Positions 1 to 7,106 of a DNA stretch of 14,581 nt are shown one piece after another. Source of the DNA: Actinomycetota bacterium (GTDB taxonomy: Bacteria > Actinomycetota > UBA4738 > HRBIN12); contig VAYX01000089.1 in assembly GCA_005885325.1 (NCBI GenBank), positions 1 to 14,581 on the forward strand. The letters are read 5' to 3'. The notes below the pieces were generated by a model. It had not been told where the DNA came from, did no database searches, and saw nothing but the letters and a program-made list of their open reading frames with translations. A program made the position numbers and the translations under genes. Within the stretch, counting starts at the first letter, position 1, and the number at the start of each line of letters is the position of its first letter.

Positions 1-1155
1 GCCTTCGAGGTCGACCGGCTGGGTGCCAACCTCGCCTCGATGTTCCCCGACATGCCCTGGGGTGACCCTGCGCTGGCGGCCGGGGAGGAAGCCATGCCGC
101 TGTCGGCGACTGTCGACGCTATGGAGCGGCTGCACGATTACGAGGACCTGGACCGGTCGATGCGGGGGGACTACGCGGGGGCATCGCTGGAGGACGTCGA
201 CGAGGAAGCCCTCCGTCGCACCCTGGGCGAGCAGGCGGCGCGCGATCTCCGGAGGCTCAAGCAGATCGAAAGGACGCTGGAGCAGGCGGGGCTCGTGACC
301 AGGCGTGAGGGGCGGCTCGAGGTGACGCCGAAGGGCGCGCGCAAGCTGGGCGAGCGAGCGCTGGTCAAGGTGTTCGAACGGCTGCGCCGGGACCGGGAGG
401 GAACGCACGATGCCCGGGAGGTCGGCGGCCTGGCTGAGCCGACCGGTTCCACCCGGCCCTGGACGTTCGGCGATACCGGCCAGATCGCGGTGCAGCGCAC
501 GGTGTTCAACGCCGTGCTGCGAGGCGGACCCGGCGCCGACGTGCACCTGGTCCCCGACGACTTCGAGCTGGTCGACGCGGAGCAGCGGACCGAGGCCGCC
601 ACGGCCTTGCTGCTCGACCTGTCCTTCTCGATGCCGCTTCGGGGCCACTTCGTCCACGCCAAGCGGATGGCCCTGGCCCTCCACGCACTGATCGAGGGCC
701 GATACCCGCACGATCGGCTGTACATGATCGGGTTCTCCGATTACGCGAGGAGGATGGAGCCCCAGGACCTCACTGCGGCGGGCTGGGAGCGGGTCTACGG
801 CACGAACATGCAGCATGCGTTCAACCTGGCCGGGCGGCTGCTGGCTCAGCACCCCCGGGCCACGCGGCAGGTGATCATGGTGACCGACGGCGAGCCCACG
901 GCTCACCTGGAGGGCGAGGAGGTGTTCTTCTCCTGGCCGCCCGTCCCGCGCACCATCCAGCTGACGCTGACCGAGGCGCTCCGGCTGTCCCGTGCGGGCG
1001 TGACCGTGAACGTGTTCATGCTGGAGGACTCGCCGGGGTTGATCCGGTTCATGGAGCGCCTGGCCAAGCTGACGGCGGGCCGCGTGTTCCTGATGGACGA
1101 CCGCGAGATCGGCGACTTCATCGTCCGGGACTACGTGTCTCGAAAGACGCAGTAG
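1..1155 (+). CDS. VWA domain protein, magnesium-chelatase subunit D-like (5' end outside window)
   Basis: The reading frame is open from base 1, so the N-terminus is missing; 384 residues are visible, ending in TAG. The first roughly 130 residues are helical and charged. From about residue 155 the protein follows the family of VWA proteins that pair with a MoxR/ChlI-type AAA ATPase (Rv0959-like, by recollection of the family): a RPWTFGDTG stretch, then a VWA fold with the MIDAS motif DLSFS at about residues 206-210, YGTNMQHA, and TDGEPTAHL near residue 295, which supplies the later metal-site Asp. No signal peptide or membrane segment is seen in the visible part, so it is likely cytoplasmic. 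The expected partner ATPase would lie just before the window. Such pairs are thought to act as metal-dependent chaperone or insertion machines; the client here is unknown. A true chlorophyll chelatase subunit is unlikely because no pigment genes are present. Confidence 0.88.
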   Translation, partial: AFEVDRLGANLASMFPDMPWGDPALAAGEEAMPLSATVDAMERLHDYEDLDRSMRGDYAGASLEDVDEEALRRTLGEQAARDLRRLKQIERTLEQAGLVTRREGRLEVTPKGARKLGERALVKVFERLRRDREGTHDAREVGGLAEPTGSTRPWTFGDTGQIAVQRTVFNAVLRGGPGADVHLVPDDFELVDAEQRTEAATALLLDLSFSMPLRGHFVHAKRMALALHALIEGRYPHDRLYMIGFSDYARRMEPQDLTAAGWERVYGTNMQHAFNLAGRLLAQHPRATRQVIMVTDGEPTAHLEGEEVFFSWPPVPRTIQLTLTEALRLSRAGVTVNVFMLEDSPGLIRFMERLAKLTAGRVFLMDDREIGDFIVRDYVSRKTQ

Positions 1156-1170
1156 CTCGATCCAGCTCGG

Positions 1171-1998
1171 TCAGGTCCGGGCCGCCGTGTCCCACCACAG
1201 CGTCACCAGCCGTTGCCTCTCCGGTCCGGCCGACCAGAGTCCCTCGTGTTTCGCCAGGCGGTCGCCCAAGGCCTCCGCGACCTCGTCATCGCGATCGGGC
1301 GTCAGGCACAACCTCCGACGGATCAGCCCGACCGCGTCTTCGCGCCGCTCGAACCCGCCGCCCCGAGGTGGTGTCGTGACGTCCTCGCGCTCGACGTCGA
1401 ACCCCCACTCGCGAAGAGCCTCCTCGGCGACATCGGCGGTCGGTTCGGTTGGACGCTGGAGGTCGTGGAACCGGAGCCACAGGTCGCTCATCCACGCCAG
1501 TGGATGCGTGGACGTGATCTCGATCACCACGCGCCGGCGAGCGTGCTCGTGCAAGGCTCGCACGAAGGGCTCGAGCTCCTGCACGTTGTACAGGACGTGC
1601 GCGCACACCACGACGTCGGCGGCGACGACCTCGGCTGCGACGTCGGGCCACCGGCCGAGCGCCGCCACGGCCTCGACACCGGCGGCCGCCGCGGCTCGAC
1701 GGAATTCCTCAAGCATGGCCTCGGCGCTGTCGACGCCCGTGACCCGAGACGCCCGCGCCCACAGGGAAACCGACGTGGCTCCCGCCCCCACGCCGACGTC
1801 CAGGACCGTGCCACCGGCGGGCAGCGCCTCCGCGGCCCGAACGGTGGTGGTTGACGGTTGACCGGTCGTCGCCCGTTCCGCACGGGATCGGAACAACTCC
1901 GGGGGAAAGGTCCAGGGCGACTCCGGGGCCCGCGACAGGATCTCGTCGGGGATGGCCCAGCTCGCGAGCGCGAGCGCCCATCGCTCGGAAGCGTTCAC
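1171..1998 (-). CDS. class I SAM-dependent methyltransferase
   Basis: This 275-residue protein has a Rossmann methyltransferase core. Motif I (VLDVGVGAGATS) is at about residues 65-76, the acidic end of strand 2 is at TGVD (Asp90), and the motif IV-like VVVCAHVLYNV is at about 129-139. The residues between about 8 and 55 form a helical cap that probably shapes the acceptor site. The start is chosen as GTG at 1998 because its GTGA overlaps the stop of the CoA-transferase by four bases. The frame stays open for another 455 codons upstream, but that stretch is only a shadow of the CoA-transferase gene. The closeness implies translational coupling and a shared mRNA. The methyl acceptor cannot be told from sequence; a small-molecule substrate is more likely than RNA or DNA because no nucleic-acid-binding domain is attached. 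It ends 15 bases from the convergent VWA gene. Confidence 0.85.
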   Translation of the reverse strand: MNASERWALALASWAIPDEILSRAPESPWTFPPELFRSRAERATTGQPSTTTVRAAEALPAGGTVLDVGVGAGATSVSLWARASRVTGVDSAEAMLEEFRRAAAAAGVEAVAALGRWPDVAAEVVAADVVVCAHVLYNVQELEPFVRALHEHARRRVVIEITSTHPLAWMSDLWLRFHDLQRPTEPTADVAEEALREWGFDVEREDVTTPPRGGGFERREDAVGLIRRRLCLTPDRDDEVAEALGDRLAKHEGLWSAGPERQRLVTLWWDTAART

Positions 1999-3191
1999 GG
2001 ACTGGTGGGGGGTGAGTCCCGCTCGGCCATGACCTCGTCCGTGTGCTCCCCAAGGACGGGCGGTGGGCGACGGACCGGCAGGAGCTCGCCGGAGAGCCGG
2101 ATGGGGTTCGCCACCAGGCGAAGCGTTCCTCGGGCAGGGTCCGGCACGTCCTGCACGACGGCCAAGCCCTCGATGGAGGCGAAGACCTCGTCGAGCCGCC
2201 GGACGGGAGCGCACGGCACGCCCGCCCGCTCGAAGGCGCGCAGCCAATCGTCGGACGACTTCGTCCGGAAGACCTCCTGAAGCAGCGGGATCAGCTCGGA
2301 GCGATTCCGAACGCGGTCGTCGTTCGTGGCGAACCGAGGATCCTCGGCCAGCCCGGGCCGTGCGATCACCTCGCACGTGCGCCGGAAGAGCTTGTCGTTT
2401 CCGGCCGCCAGGATGAACGGCCGGTCGGCGGACTCGAAGAGCTGGTAGGGAACGATGTTCGGGTGCTCGTTCCCCATCGGGACTGGAACGTCGCCGCCCA
2501 GCAGATAGTTGGCCGCCTGGTTCACCAGCGCGGCGAGGCTCGCCTCGAACAGAGAAACGGTGACCTTCCGTCCGCGGCCGGTGCGCGCCCGGCCGAGGAG
2601 CGCGGCCTGGATACCGTTCGCTGCGTACAACCCGGCGATCACGTCGAGGAGCGCGACCCCGACCTTGGTTGGCTCGCCGCCCGGATGGCCGGTGAAGCTC
2701 ATGAGCCCGGAGAGGGCCTGGACGATGATGTCGTACCCCGGGCGCGATGCTGCGTCGCCGTCCTCGGAGAACGCGACCAGGGAGCAATACACGAGGGTCG
2801 GATCGAGCGCCGAGAGGGACGGATAGTCCAGGCCGAAGCTCGCCATGAGCCCGGGCCGGAAGTTCTCGACCACCACGTCTGCTCCCACGGCCAGATCGCG
2901 AGCCGCCCCCCGTCCCTCGTCCGTCGAGAGGTCGATGACGACCGATCGCTTGTTCCGGTTGAGCGAGAGGAAGTACGCGGCGTCGTCGTCGCCGACGAAC
3001 GGCGGACCCCATCGCCTGGTGTCGTCGCCGGTCTCGGGGCGCTCGACTTTCACCACGTCGGCGCCGAGGTCGGCCAGGATCATGGTGGCCAGGGGCCCAG
3101 CCAAGACCCGGGAGAAATCCACCACTCGCACCCCGGAGAGCGGTGCGTCGAAAGCCTGAGGACCGGAGAGCTCGTCGCGGTGGCCTGACAC
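1995..3191 (-). CDS. CaiB/BaiF family III CoA-transferase
   Basis: The 398-residue length is typical of the family, whose members move CoA between acyl-CoA and a free carboxylate through an enzyme-aspartyl anhydride. Visible landmarks are GVRVVDFSRVLAGPLATMIL (20-39), ADLGADVVKVE (40-50), LNRNKRSV (77-84), ENFRPG (109-114), RPGYD (150-154) and the segment ending VALLDVIAGLYA, in which Asp183 matches the catalytic Asp169 of formyl-CoA transferase. The protein is soluble and cytoplasmic. The GTG start is supported by a GGAG Shine-Dalgarno five bases upstream and by a promoter further up. It is the first gene of a two-gene unit with the methyltransferase. The donor and acceptor acids are unknown: members act on oxalate, carnitine, bile acids, mesaconate and others, and sequence alone does not separate these. 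No acyl-CoA dehydrogenase or ligase is adjacent to narrow it. Confidence 0.93.
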   Translation of the reverse strand: MSGHRDELSGPQAFDAPLSGVRVVDFSRVLAGPLATMILADLGADVVKVERPETGDDTRRWGPPFVGDDDAAYFLSLNRNKRSVVIDLSTDEGRGAARDLAVGADVVVENFRPGLMASFGLDYPSLSALDPTLVYCSLVAFSEDGDAASRPGYDIIVQALSGLMSFTGHPGGEPTKVGVALLDVIAGLYAANGIQAALLGRARTGRGRKVTVSLFEASLAALVNQAANYLLGGDVPVPMGNEHPNIVPYQLFESADRPFILAAGNDKLFRRTCEVIARPGLAEDPRFATNDDRVRNRSELIPLLQEVFRTKSSDDWLRAFERAGVPCAPVRRLDEVFASIEGLAVVQDVPDPARGTLRLVANPIRLSGELLPVRRPPPVLGEHTDEVMAERDSPPTSP

Positions 3192-3196
3192 AGGAT

Positions 3197-3203
3197 CTCC
3201 ACC
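3197..3203 (-). promoter_or_regulatory. ribosome binding site of the CoA-transferase gene
   Basis: The minus strand reads GGTGGAG, then ATCCT, then GTG. The GGAG core with a five-base spacer fixes the GTG at 3191 as the start. It lies downstream of the leader hairpin and is not part of its stem. Confidence 0.6.
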
Positions 3204-3222
3204 AACGAGGGCTAGGGGGCAA

Positions 3223-3264
3223 CGATGGAGCCGCCGGAACCCGAAGGTTCCAGCGGCTCCATCG
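3223..3264 (-). promoter_or_regulatory. long perfect leader hairpin with a UUCG tetraloop
   Basis: On the minus strand a 12-base arm (CGATGGAGCCGC) is followed by U, GGAACC, the loop UUCG, GGUUCC, G and the exact complement of the first arm. As minus-strand RNA this is an unbroken 19-bp stem with one U-G wobble, closed by a C(UUCG)G loop, which is known to be unusually stable. Read on the plus strand the same position would be a C-A mismatch and the loop CGAA, so the symmetry breaks favour function in minus-strand RNA. It begins at about the predicted +1 of the CoA-transferase transcript and ends 31 bases before its start codon. There is no U-tract after it, so a standard intrinsic terminator is unlikely. 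mRNA stabilisation, a 5'-leader control element, or a DNA operator at +1 are possible. Confidence 0.75.
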
Positions 3265-3267
3265 CGA

Positions 3268-3297
3268 TGTATACACCGGCCGCGGCGAATGGGTCAA
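3268..3297 (-). promoter_or_regulatory. sigma-70-type promoter for the CoA-transferase/methyltransferase unit
   Basis: The minus strand shows TTGACC (3292-3297) and TATACA (3268-3273) separated by 18 bases. These match the -35 consensus TTGACA at five of six positions and the -10 consensus TATAAT at four of six. Initiation about seven bases after the -10 box would fall near 3261-3264, at the foot of the leader hairpin. The -10 box contains the GTATAC palindrome. This AT-rich patch stands out in a very GC-rich neighbourhood. Confidence 0.6.
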
Positions 3298-3372
3298 ATC
3301 CCGGCCCCGGCCCGGTGCTGGCGGAGCCTCGACCGGCTGGCGGTCCGGCCCGGAAGTTGCCACGATAGCCGC

Positions 3373-4014
3373 GTGAACCAGGAGAGCCTGGAGCGGGCGA
3401 ACGCCTTCCTCGCCGCAGTGGCGTCCAGGGTGGGGCCCGGCGAGGCGCTGGAGGTGAGCCCGGCGGACATCGCGCGGGACATGGGCCTGCCCGAGCCGCT
3501 CGCCGCGGCTCGGGCCGTCCGGGCGTTGCTCGCCCGGCGCCGCCTGGAGATGGTGGACGGCAAGTACCGGCTCGTTGATCCCAGACCGATCGAGCCCGGC
3601 GAGCGGGAACAGGTGCCGCGGCCCCGCAAGCCCAGGTCAACCCGGTCATCCGCGGATGAATCGGGCCCCCCTTCCCGTCCCACGTATTCGGAGATCGGTC
3701 GCGAGGCCATCGAGCGGATGATCGAGCTCGGCCGGGAGGTCGCCTCGCTGCGGGCCGGCCTTCGCACCGCCCGGGAGGAAGCCCGCGAGTCTCGAGAGGG
3801 GCGGGACGAGGCAGAGCGACGGGCGCAGGCGCTCGCCAGCCGGGTCAGGGATCTCGAGGCCCGGGCCGAGATGGCCGAGTCGAACCTACGGACCCTCCTG
3901 ACGGCGGCACGAGCGTCCGGTCGCGAGATACCGGTCGGCGACACCGAGATGGAGGCCATCCTCGGCGTCCTGAAGGGCGACCAGGAGGAGCGGGAGCGCT
4001 CGGCGAACGCCTGA
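3373..4014 (+). CDS. small protein with winged-helix-like N-terminus and coiled-coil C-terminus, function unknown
   Basis: I do not recognise a named family. Starting at GTG 3373 the protein has 213 residues. Residues 1-70 look like a winged helix: helices at LERANAFLAAVASRV and ADIARDMGLPEPLAAARAVRALLARRR, then the short wing LEMVDGKYRLVDP. Residues 71-106 are a Pro/Arg/Ser-rich linker. Residues 107-185 are a long charged helix (EAIERMIELGREVASLRAGL and on) with heptad-like spacing, so probably a coiled coil. No Cys residues or membrane segment are seen. The frame is open 28 codons further upstream to 3289, but that part reads as low-complexity shadow sequence and would overlap the divergent promoter, so the GTG is preferred; no strong Shine-Dalgarno decides it. 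It may be a DNA-binding or scaffold protein, possibly a regulator of the divergent CoA-transferase unit, but this is inference from position only. Confidence 0.7.
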   Translation: MNQESLERANAFLAAVASRVGPGEALEVSPADIARDMGLPEPLAAARAVRALLARRRLEMVDGKYRLVDPRPIEPGEREQVPRPRKPRSTRSSADESGPPSRPTYSEIGREAIERMIELGREVASLRAGLRTAREEARESREGRDEAERRAQALASRVRDLEARAEMAESNLRTLLTAARASGREIPVGDTEMEAILGVLKGDQEERERSANA

Positions 4015-4046
4015 CCGATCGACGACGGCGTCGGTGGATCGGTCAG
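4011..4046. terminator. bidirectional hairpin between convergent genes, containing both stop codons
   Basis: CTGACCGATC (4011-4020) and GATCGGTCAG (4037-4046) are a perfect 10-bp inverted repeat, with a second four-pair stem CGAC/GTCG and a GGC loop inside. The TGA of the plus-strand gene (4012-4014) and the TGA of the minus-strand ATPase gene (4043-4045) sit at mirrored positions in the two arms. Neither side has a clear T-tract. A bidirectional terminator or 3'-end stabiliser is the simplest reading. Confidence 0.6.
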
Positions 4047-5140
4047 CGCTTGGGTTGCGACGTCGACATCGCCTGACCCTCGCCGACAGTGACGGCGGCG
4101 AGGTGGCACGCGGCGAAGTGCCCCGGACGAAGCTCCATGAGGCCGAGGTCCTCTCCCCGGCATCGGTCCTCGACCCCCGCCGCTCGGGCCGCGCCCGTTG
4201 CCACCTCGGGGCACCGAGGGTGGAACCGGCATCCCGGCGGGATCCTCGTGGGGTCCGGGGGTTCCCCGGTGAGGATGGGCCGGTCCAGCCCTCCCGCCTC
4301 GGGAACGACGTTCAGCAGCGCCTTCGTGTAGGGATGCAATGGCCGGGTCAGGACGTCCTCGGCCGGGCCGATCTCGACGATGCGCCCGAGGTACATCACC
4401 GCGACCCGGTCGGCGATGGTCCAGGCGAGCCCGAGGTCGTGCGTCACCACCAGGATGGCCAGGCCGAGGTCGTCGCGGATCTGTAGGAGCAGACGAAGGA
4501 TCTCCCCGCGCACCGACGCGTCGAGGTTCGACACGGGCTCGTCGGCGACGAGCATCACCGGATCGAGCACGAGGGCTCCCGCGATCACCACGCGCTGGCG
4601 CTGTCCGCCGGAGAGCTCGTGGGGGTAGTTGAGGAAGAACCGCTCAGGGGGGCGCATCCCGGCTCGGGAGAGGGCGCGAGCCACGAGCTGCTGCTCCGTC
4701 TCGCCGTTCGGCCCGTGGTGGATCCGATGGATGCGCAATCCCTCGGCAACCGACTCGTAGATCGTCTGACGCGGGTTGAGCGCGCCGGTGGGGTCCTGGA
4801 AGACCATCTGCACCTTCCGGCGGTAGGCCCGCAGGCCCTTGGAGATCTTCCTGCCCTCGAAGAGGATCTGGCCTTCCTTCGGTGGCTCGAGGCCCATGAT
4901 CGCCCTGGCGGTCGTGGTCTTGCCGCATCCGGACTCGCCGGCCAGGGCGAGCACCTCCCCCCGGCGTAGCTGCAAGCTCACGCCGTCCACGGCCCTGGAC
5001 TGCGTCGCCTTGCGCCCGAGGAGGCCCGCCCCCAGGCCGATCCGGCCGGCGAACGTGACCTTGAGGTCGCGGACCTCGAGCAACGGTGGGGCAACCTCCC
5101 GGTCCGGGGCCTGCTCCGTGGGGGGCATCCGCTCGCTCAC
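4043..5140 (-). CDS. Dpp/Opp-type ABC transporter ATP-binding protein (second ATPase, DppF/OppF-like)
   Basis: This 365-residue protein hydrolyses ATP on the cytoplasmic face of a peptide/nickel-type importer. Walker A GESGCGKTT is at 68-76, the Q-loop VFQDPTGALNP at 113-123, the ABC signature LSGGQRQR at 176-183, Walker B MLVADEP at 196-202, and the H-loop VTHDLG at 232-237. After LHPYTKALL comes the C-terminal oligopeptide-transporter domain with CRFHPRCP (304-311) and further cysteines, as is usual for the family. The start is taken as GTG 5140, whose GTGA overlaps the stop of the upstream ATPase by four bases; an ATG four codons later (5128) is the alternative. An RIGLGAGLLGRK insert between strands 1 and 2 is typical of OppF-type subunits. 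It is the last gene of the minus-strand cluster and ends inside the convergent hairpin. Confidence 0.94.
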   Translation of the reverse strand: MSERMPPTEQAPDREVAPPLLEVRDLKVTFAGRIGLGAGLLGRKATQSRAVDGVSLQLRRGEVLALAGESGCGKTTTARAIMGLEPPKEGQILFEGRKISKGLRAYRRKVQMVFQDPTGALNPRQTIYESVAEGLRIHRIHHGPNGETEQQLVARALSRAGMRPPERFFLNYPHELSGGQRQRVVIAGALVLDPVMLVADEPVSNLDASVRGEILRLLLQIRDDLGLAILVVTHDLGLAWTIADRVAVMYLGRIVEIGPAEDVLTRPLHPYTKALLNVVPEAGGLDRPILTGEPPDPTRIPPGCRFHPRCPEVATGAARAAGVEDRCRGEDLGLMELRPGHFAACHLAAVTVGEGQAMSTSQPKR

Positions 5141-6141
5141 GGGCCGGATCCGGGGGTCCGTGCGGCCTCCAGCACCGGCTTGGCCGAATCGACCAGGAGG
5201 CACGCGGCCCGCCACCCCGGGCCCACGTCGAACAGTCGTGGGTCGATGTGCGGGCAGGCTTCGAATGCCAGGGGACATCGCGGGTGGAACGTGCATCCGC
5301 CGGGAAGGTCCTGTGGGTAGGGCGGATCCCCGGGCAGGCCCGAGGGGGCCTTTCGGAACCTCCCCTCGCCGATCGCGGGGAACGCATCGGCCAGGGCCCT
5401 GGTGTAGGGGTGCGCCGACTCGTAGAACACGGACTGGGCCGGGCCTTCCTCCACGATCCGCCCGGCGTACATGATGGCCAGCCGATCGCACACCTCGATC
5501 AACACCGACAGGTCGTGGGTGATGAACAGCATGGCCAGTCCGAGGTCTCGTTGAAGCTCCTTCAGGAGCTTCAACACCTGCGCCTGGACCATCACGTCGA
5601 GGGCGGTGGTCGGCTCGTCGGCGATGATCAGGCTGGGGTTGCAGGCCAGGGCCATGGCGATCATCACCCGCTGCTTCTGACCACCCGAGAGCTCGTGGGG
5701 ATAATCCTTGATCCTGCGAGGCGGCAGGCCCACCTGCTCGAGCAGGCCACCCACCCGAACATGAGCTTCCCTCTCACCGGCCTGGTGGTGGATGAGGATG
5801 GCCTCCTCGATCTGCTCGCCGACCCGCTGCACGGGGTTGAGCGCGTGCATGGCGCCTTGGAACACGATCGAGGTCTCGGTCCATCTCACGGCCCGCAGGC
5901 GTCCCGGCCTCATGCCGAGAACGTCCTCGCCGTTCAGCAGGATGGAGCCGGTGACCTCGGTCCCGGTGGGGAGGAGTCGCAGCAGGGCCCCGGCGATCGT
6001 GGACTTGCCGCAACCCGACTCGCCGGCCAGGCCCAGCACTTCTCCCGTCCCGATCTCGATGTCCACGCCGCGCACCGCCGGGACGGGCCCTCCTTGCGTC
6101 CGGTAGTTCACGAAGAGGTCGTGGACCGAGAGGAGGCTCAT
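5137..6141 (-). CDS. Dpp/Opp-type ABC transporter ATP-binding protein (first ATPase, DppD/OppD-like)
   Basis: This 334-residue ATPase pairs with the next gene to power the importer. Walker A GESGCGKST is at 40-48, the Q-loop IVFQGAMHALNP at 92-103, LSGGQKQR at 151-158, Walker B LIIADEP at 171-177, and the H-loop ITHDLS at 207-212. The oligopeptide-transporter C-terminal domain has CTFHPRCP at 283-290 plus Cys296 and Cys314, a cysteine pattern seen in DppD-like proteins. The Q-loop variant QGAMHALNP differs from the textbook QEPMTSLNP but is common in family members from diverse bacteria and archaea. The ATG at 6141 forms an ATGA overlap with the stop of the preceding permease and directly begins the conserved MSLLSVHDLFVNY strand; a longer frame upstream overlaps the permease and is not credible. 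Confidence 0.95.
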   Translation of the reverse strand: MSLLSVHDLFVNYRTQGGPVPAVRGVDIEIGTGEVLGLAGESGCGKSTIAGALLRLLPTGTEVTGSILLNGEDVLGMRPGRLRAVRWTETSIVFQGAMHALNPVQRVGEQIEEAILIHHQAGEREAHVRVGGLLEQVGLPPRRIKDYPHELSGGQKQRVMIAMALACNPSLIIADEPTTALDVMVQAQVLKLLKELQRDLGLAMLFITHDLSVLIEVCDRLAIMYAGRIVEEGPAQSVFYESAHPYTRALADAFPAIGEGRFRKAPSGLPGDPPYPQDLPGGCTFHPRCPLAFEACPHIDPRLFDVGPGWRAACLLVDSAKPVLEAARTPGSGP

Positions 6142-7103
6142 CGCGCCCTGAGCTTGGGGTTGAGGATGTCGTCCAGCGCGTAGCCGATCATCGTGAACGA
6201 CAGCACCACCAGGACGATGGCAAGGCCGGGCGGGACCACCCACCACCAGTTGCCGGCGAACGGCGCGCCGGCCCCGAACGAGTTCTCCAGGATCGTCCCC
6301 CATGACGTGTGCAGCGGGTCGCCGAGACCCAGGAACGAGAGCGTGGACTCGTAGAGGATGGCCACCGCAACGGTGAGCACGGTGTTGGCGAAGATCAGCG
6401 GGCCCACGTTCGGAAGGATGTGCCGGGTGACGAGATGCCAGTCGCTCGCGCCCAGGGCACGGGCTCGCTCGACGTACGGACGTGTCTTCAACGACAACAC
6501 CTGAGCCCGGATGACGCGAGCGGCGCTCGGCCACGACGTGATGGCGATGACGAAGATGACCGTGTAGAAGGACGGACCGAGCAGGGTGGCCAGCACGATG
6601 GCAAGCGGGAGGAACGGGATCACCAGGAACCAGTCCGTGAGCCGCATCAACACGGTCTCTCGCCAGGCCCCGTAATAGCCGGCGATCAACCCGATGGTGA
6701 CGCCGATCAAAATCGTGATCGCCGTGGAGACCAGCCCGACGATCATCGAGATGCGGGTCCCCCAGATGGTGAGCGTGAGCACCGAGCGCCCCAGGTCATC
6801 GGTGCCCAGCGGGTACTTCAAGGAGGGTGCATGGAGTTGTGGACCGGTGGAAGGGCAGGTGGGATCGAGGCCGCAGGAGCTGGCGAGGAGCGGGGCGAAG
6901 ATGGCCACGAAGACGAAGAACCCCAGGATGATCAGGCCGGCCATCCCCATCGTGTTCTTCCGGTACTCCCTCCACACGCGCTTCGCGGCGGCCTTGCGGC
7001 GGGCCCGCGCGATCTGCTTCGGTGTGCGGGGCGGTTCCTTCACCTCGATGTGGACGTCCGGGGCGGTGGCGACGGGCTCGGTCGATGTGGGCCGTGGTCG
7101 CAT
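6138..7103 (-). CDS. ABC transporter permease, DppC/OppC-like
   Basis: This 321-residue inner-membrane subunit forms half of the translocation pore. The N-terminal 50 residues are soluble and basic (TPKQIARARRKAAAKRVWRE), followed by the first membrane helix (MAGLIILGFFVFVAIFAPLL) and an outside segment with two cysteines (SSCGLDPTCP) and the DppC-typical YPLGTDDLGRSVLT. Four to five further hydrophobic helices follow. The cytoplasmic coupling loop carries the EAA-type motif RARALGASDWHLVTRHILPN, which docks on the ATPases. The ATG at 7103 lies three bases after the stop of the partner permease, and the stop overlaps the start of the first ATPase. The two extracellular cysteines may form a disulfide (inference). 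Confidence 0.95.
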   Translation of the reverse strand: MRPRPTSTEPVATAPDVHIEVKEPPRTPKQIARARRKAAAKRVWREYRKNTMGMAGLIILGFFVFVAIFAPLLASSCGLDPTCPSTGPQLHAPSLKYPLGTDDLGRSVLTLTIWGTRISMIVGLVSTAITILIGVTIGLIAGYYGAWRETVLMRLTDWFLVIPFLPLAIVLATLLGPSFYTVIFVIAITSWPSAARVIRAQVLSLKTRPYVERARALGASDWHLVTRHILPNVGPLIFANTVLTVAVAILYESTLSFLGLGDPLHTSWGTILENSFGAGAPFAGNWWWVVPPGLAIVLVVLSFTMIGYALDDILNPKLRAR

Positions 7104-7106
7104 GGC

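Noticed and set aside
3223..3264. The leader hairpin as an ordinary intrinsic terminator
   Set aside because: No T-tract follows on either strand, and the flanking genes are divergent, so no transcript needs to end there.
1171..3363. One 730-codon minus-strand frame covering the methyltransferase and the region upstream of it
   Set aside because: Only the last 275 codons look like protein with recognisable motifs. The rest is Arg/Gly/Pro-rich shadow of the CoA-transferase gene, which has its own promoter, ribosome site and family motifs.
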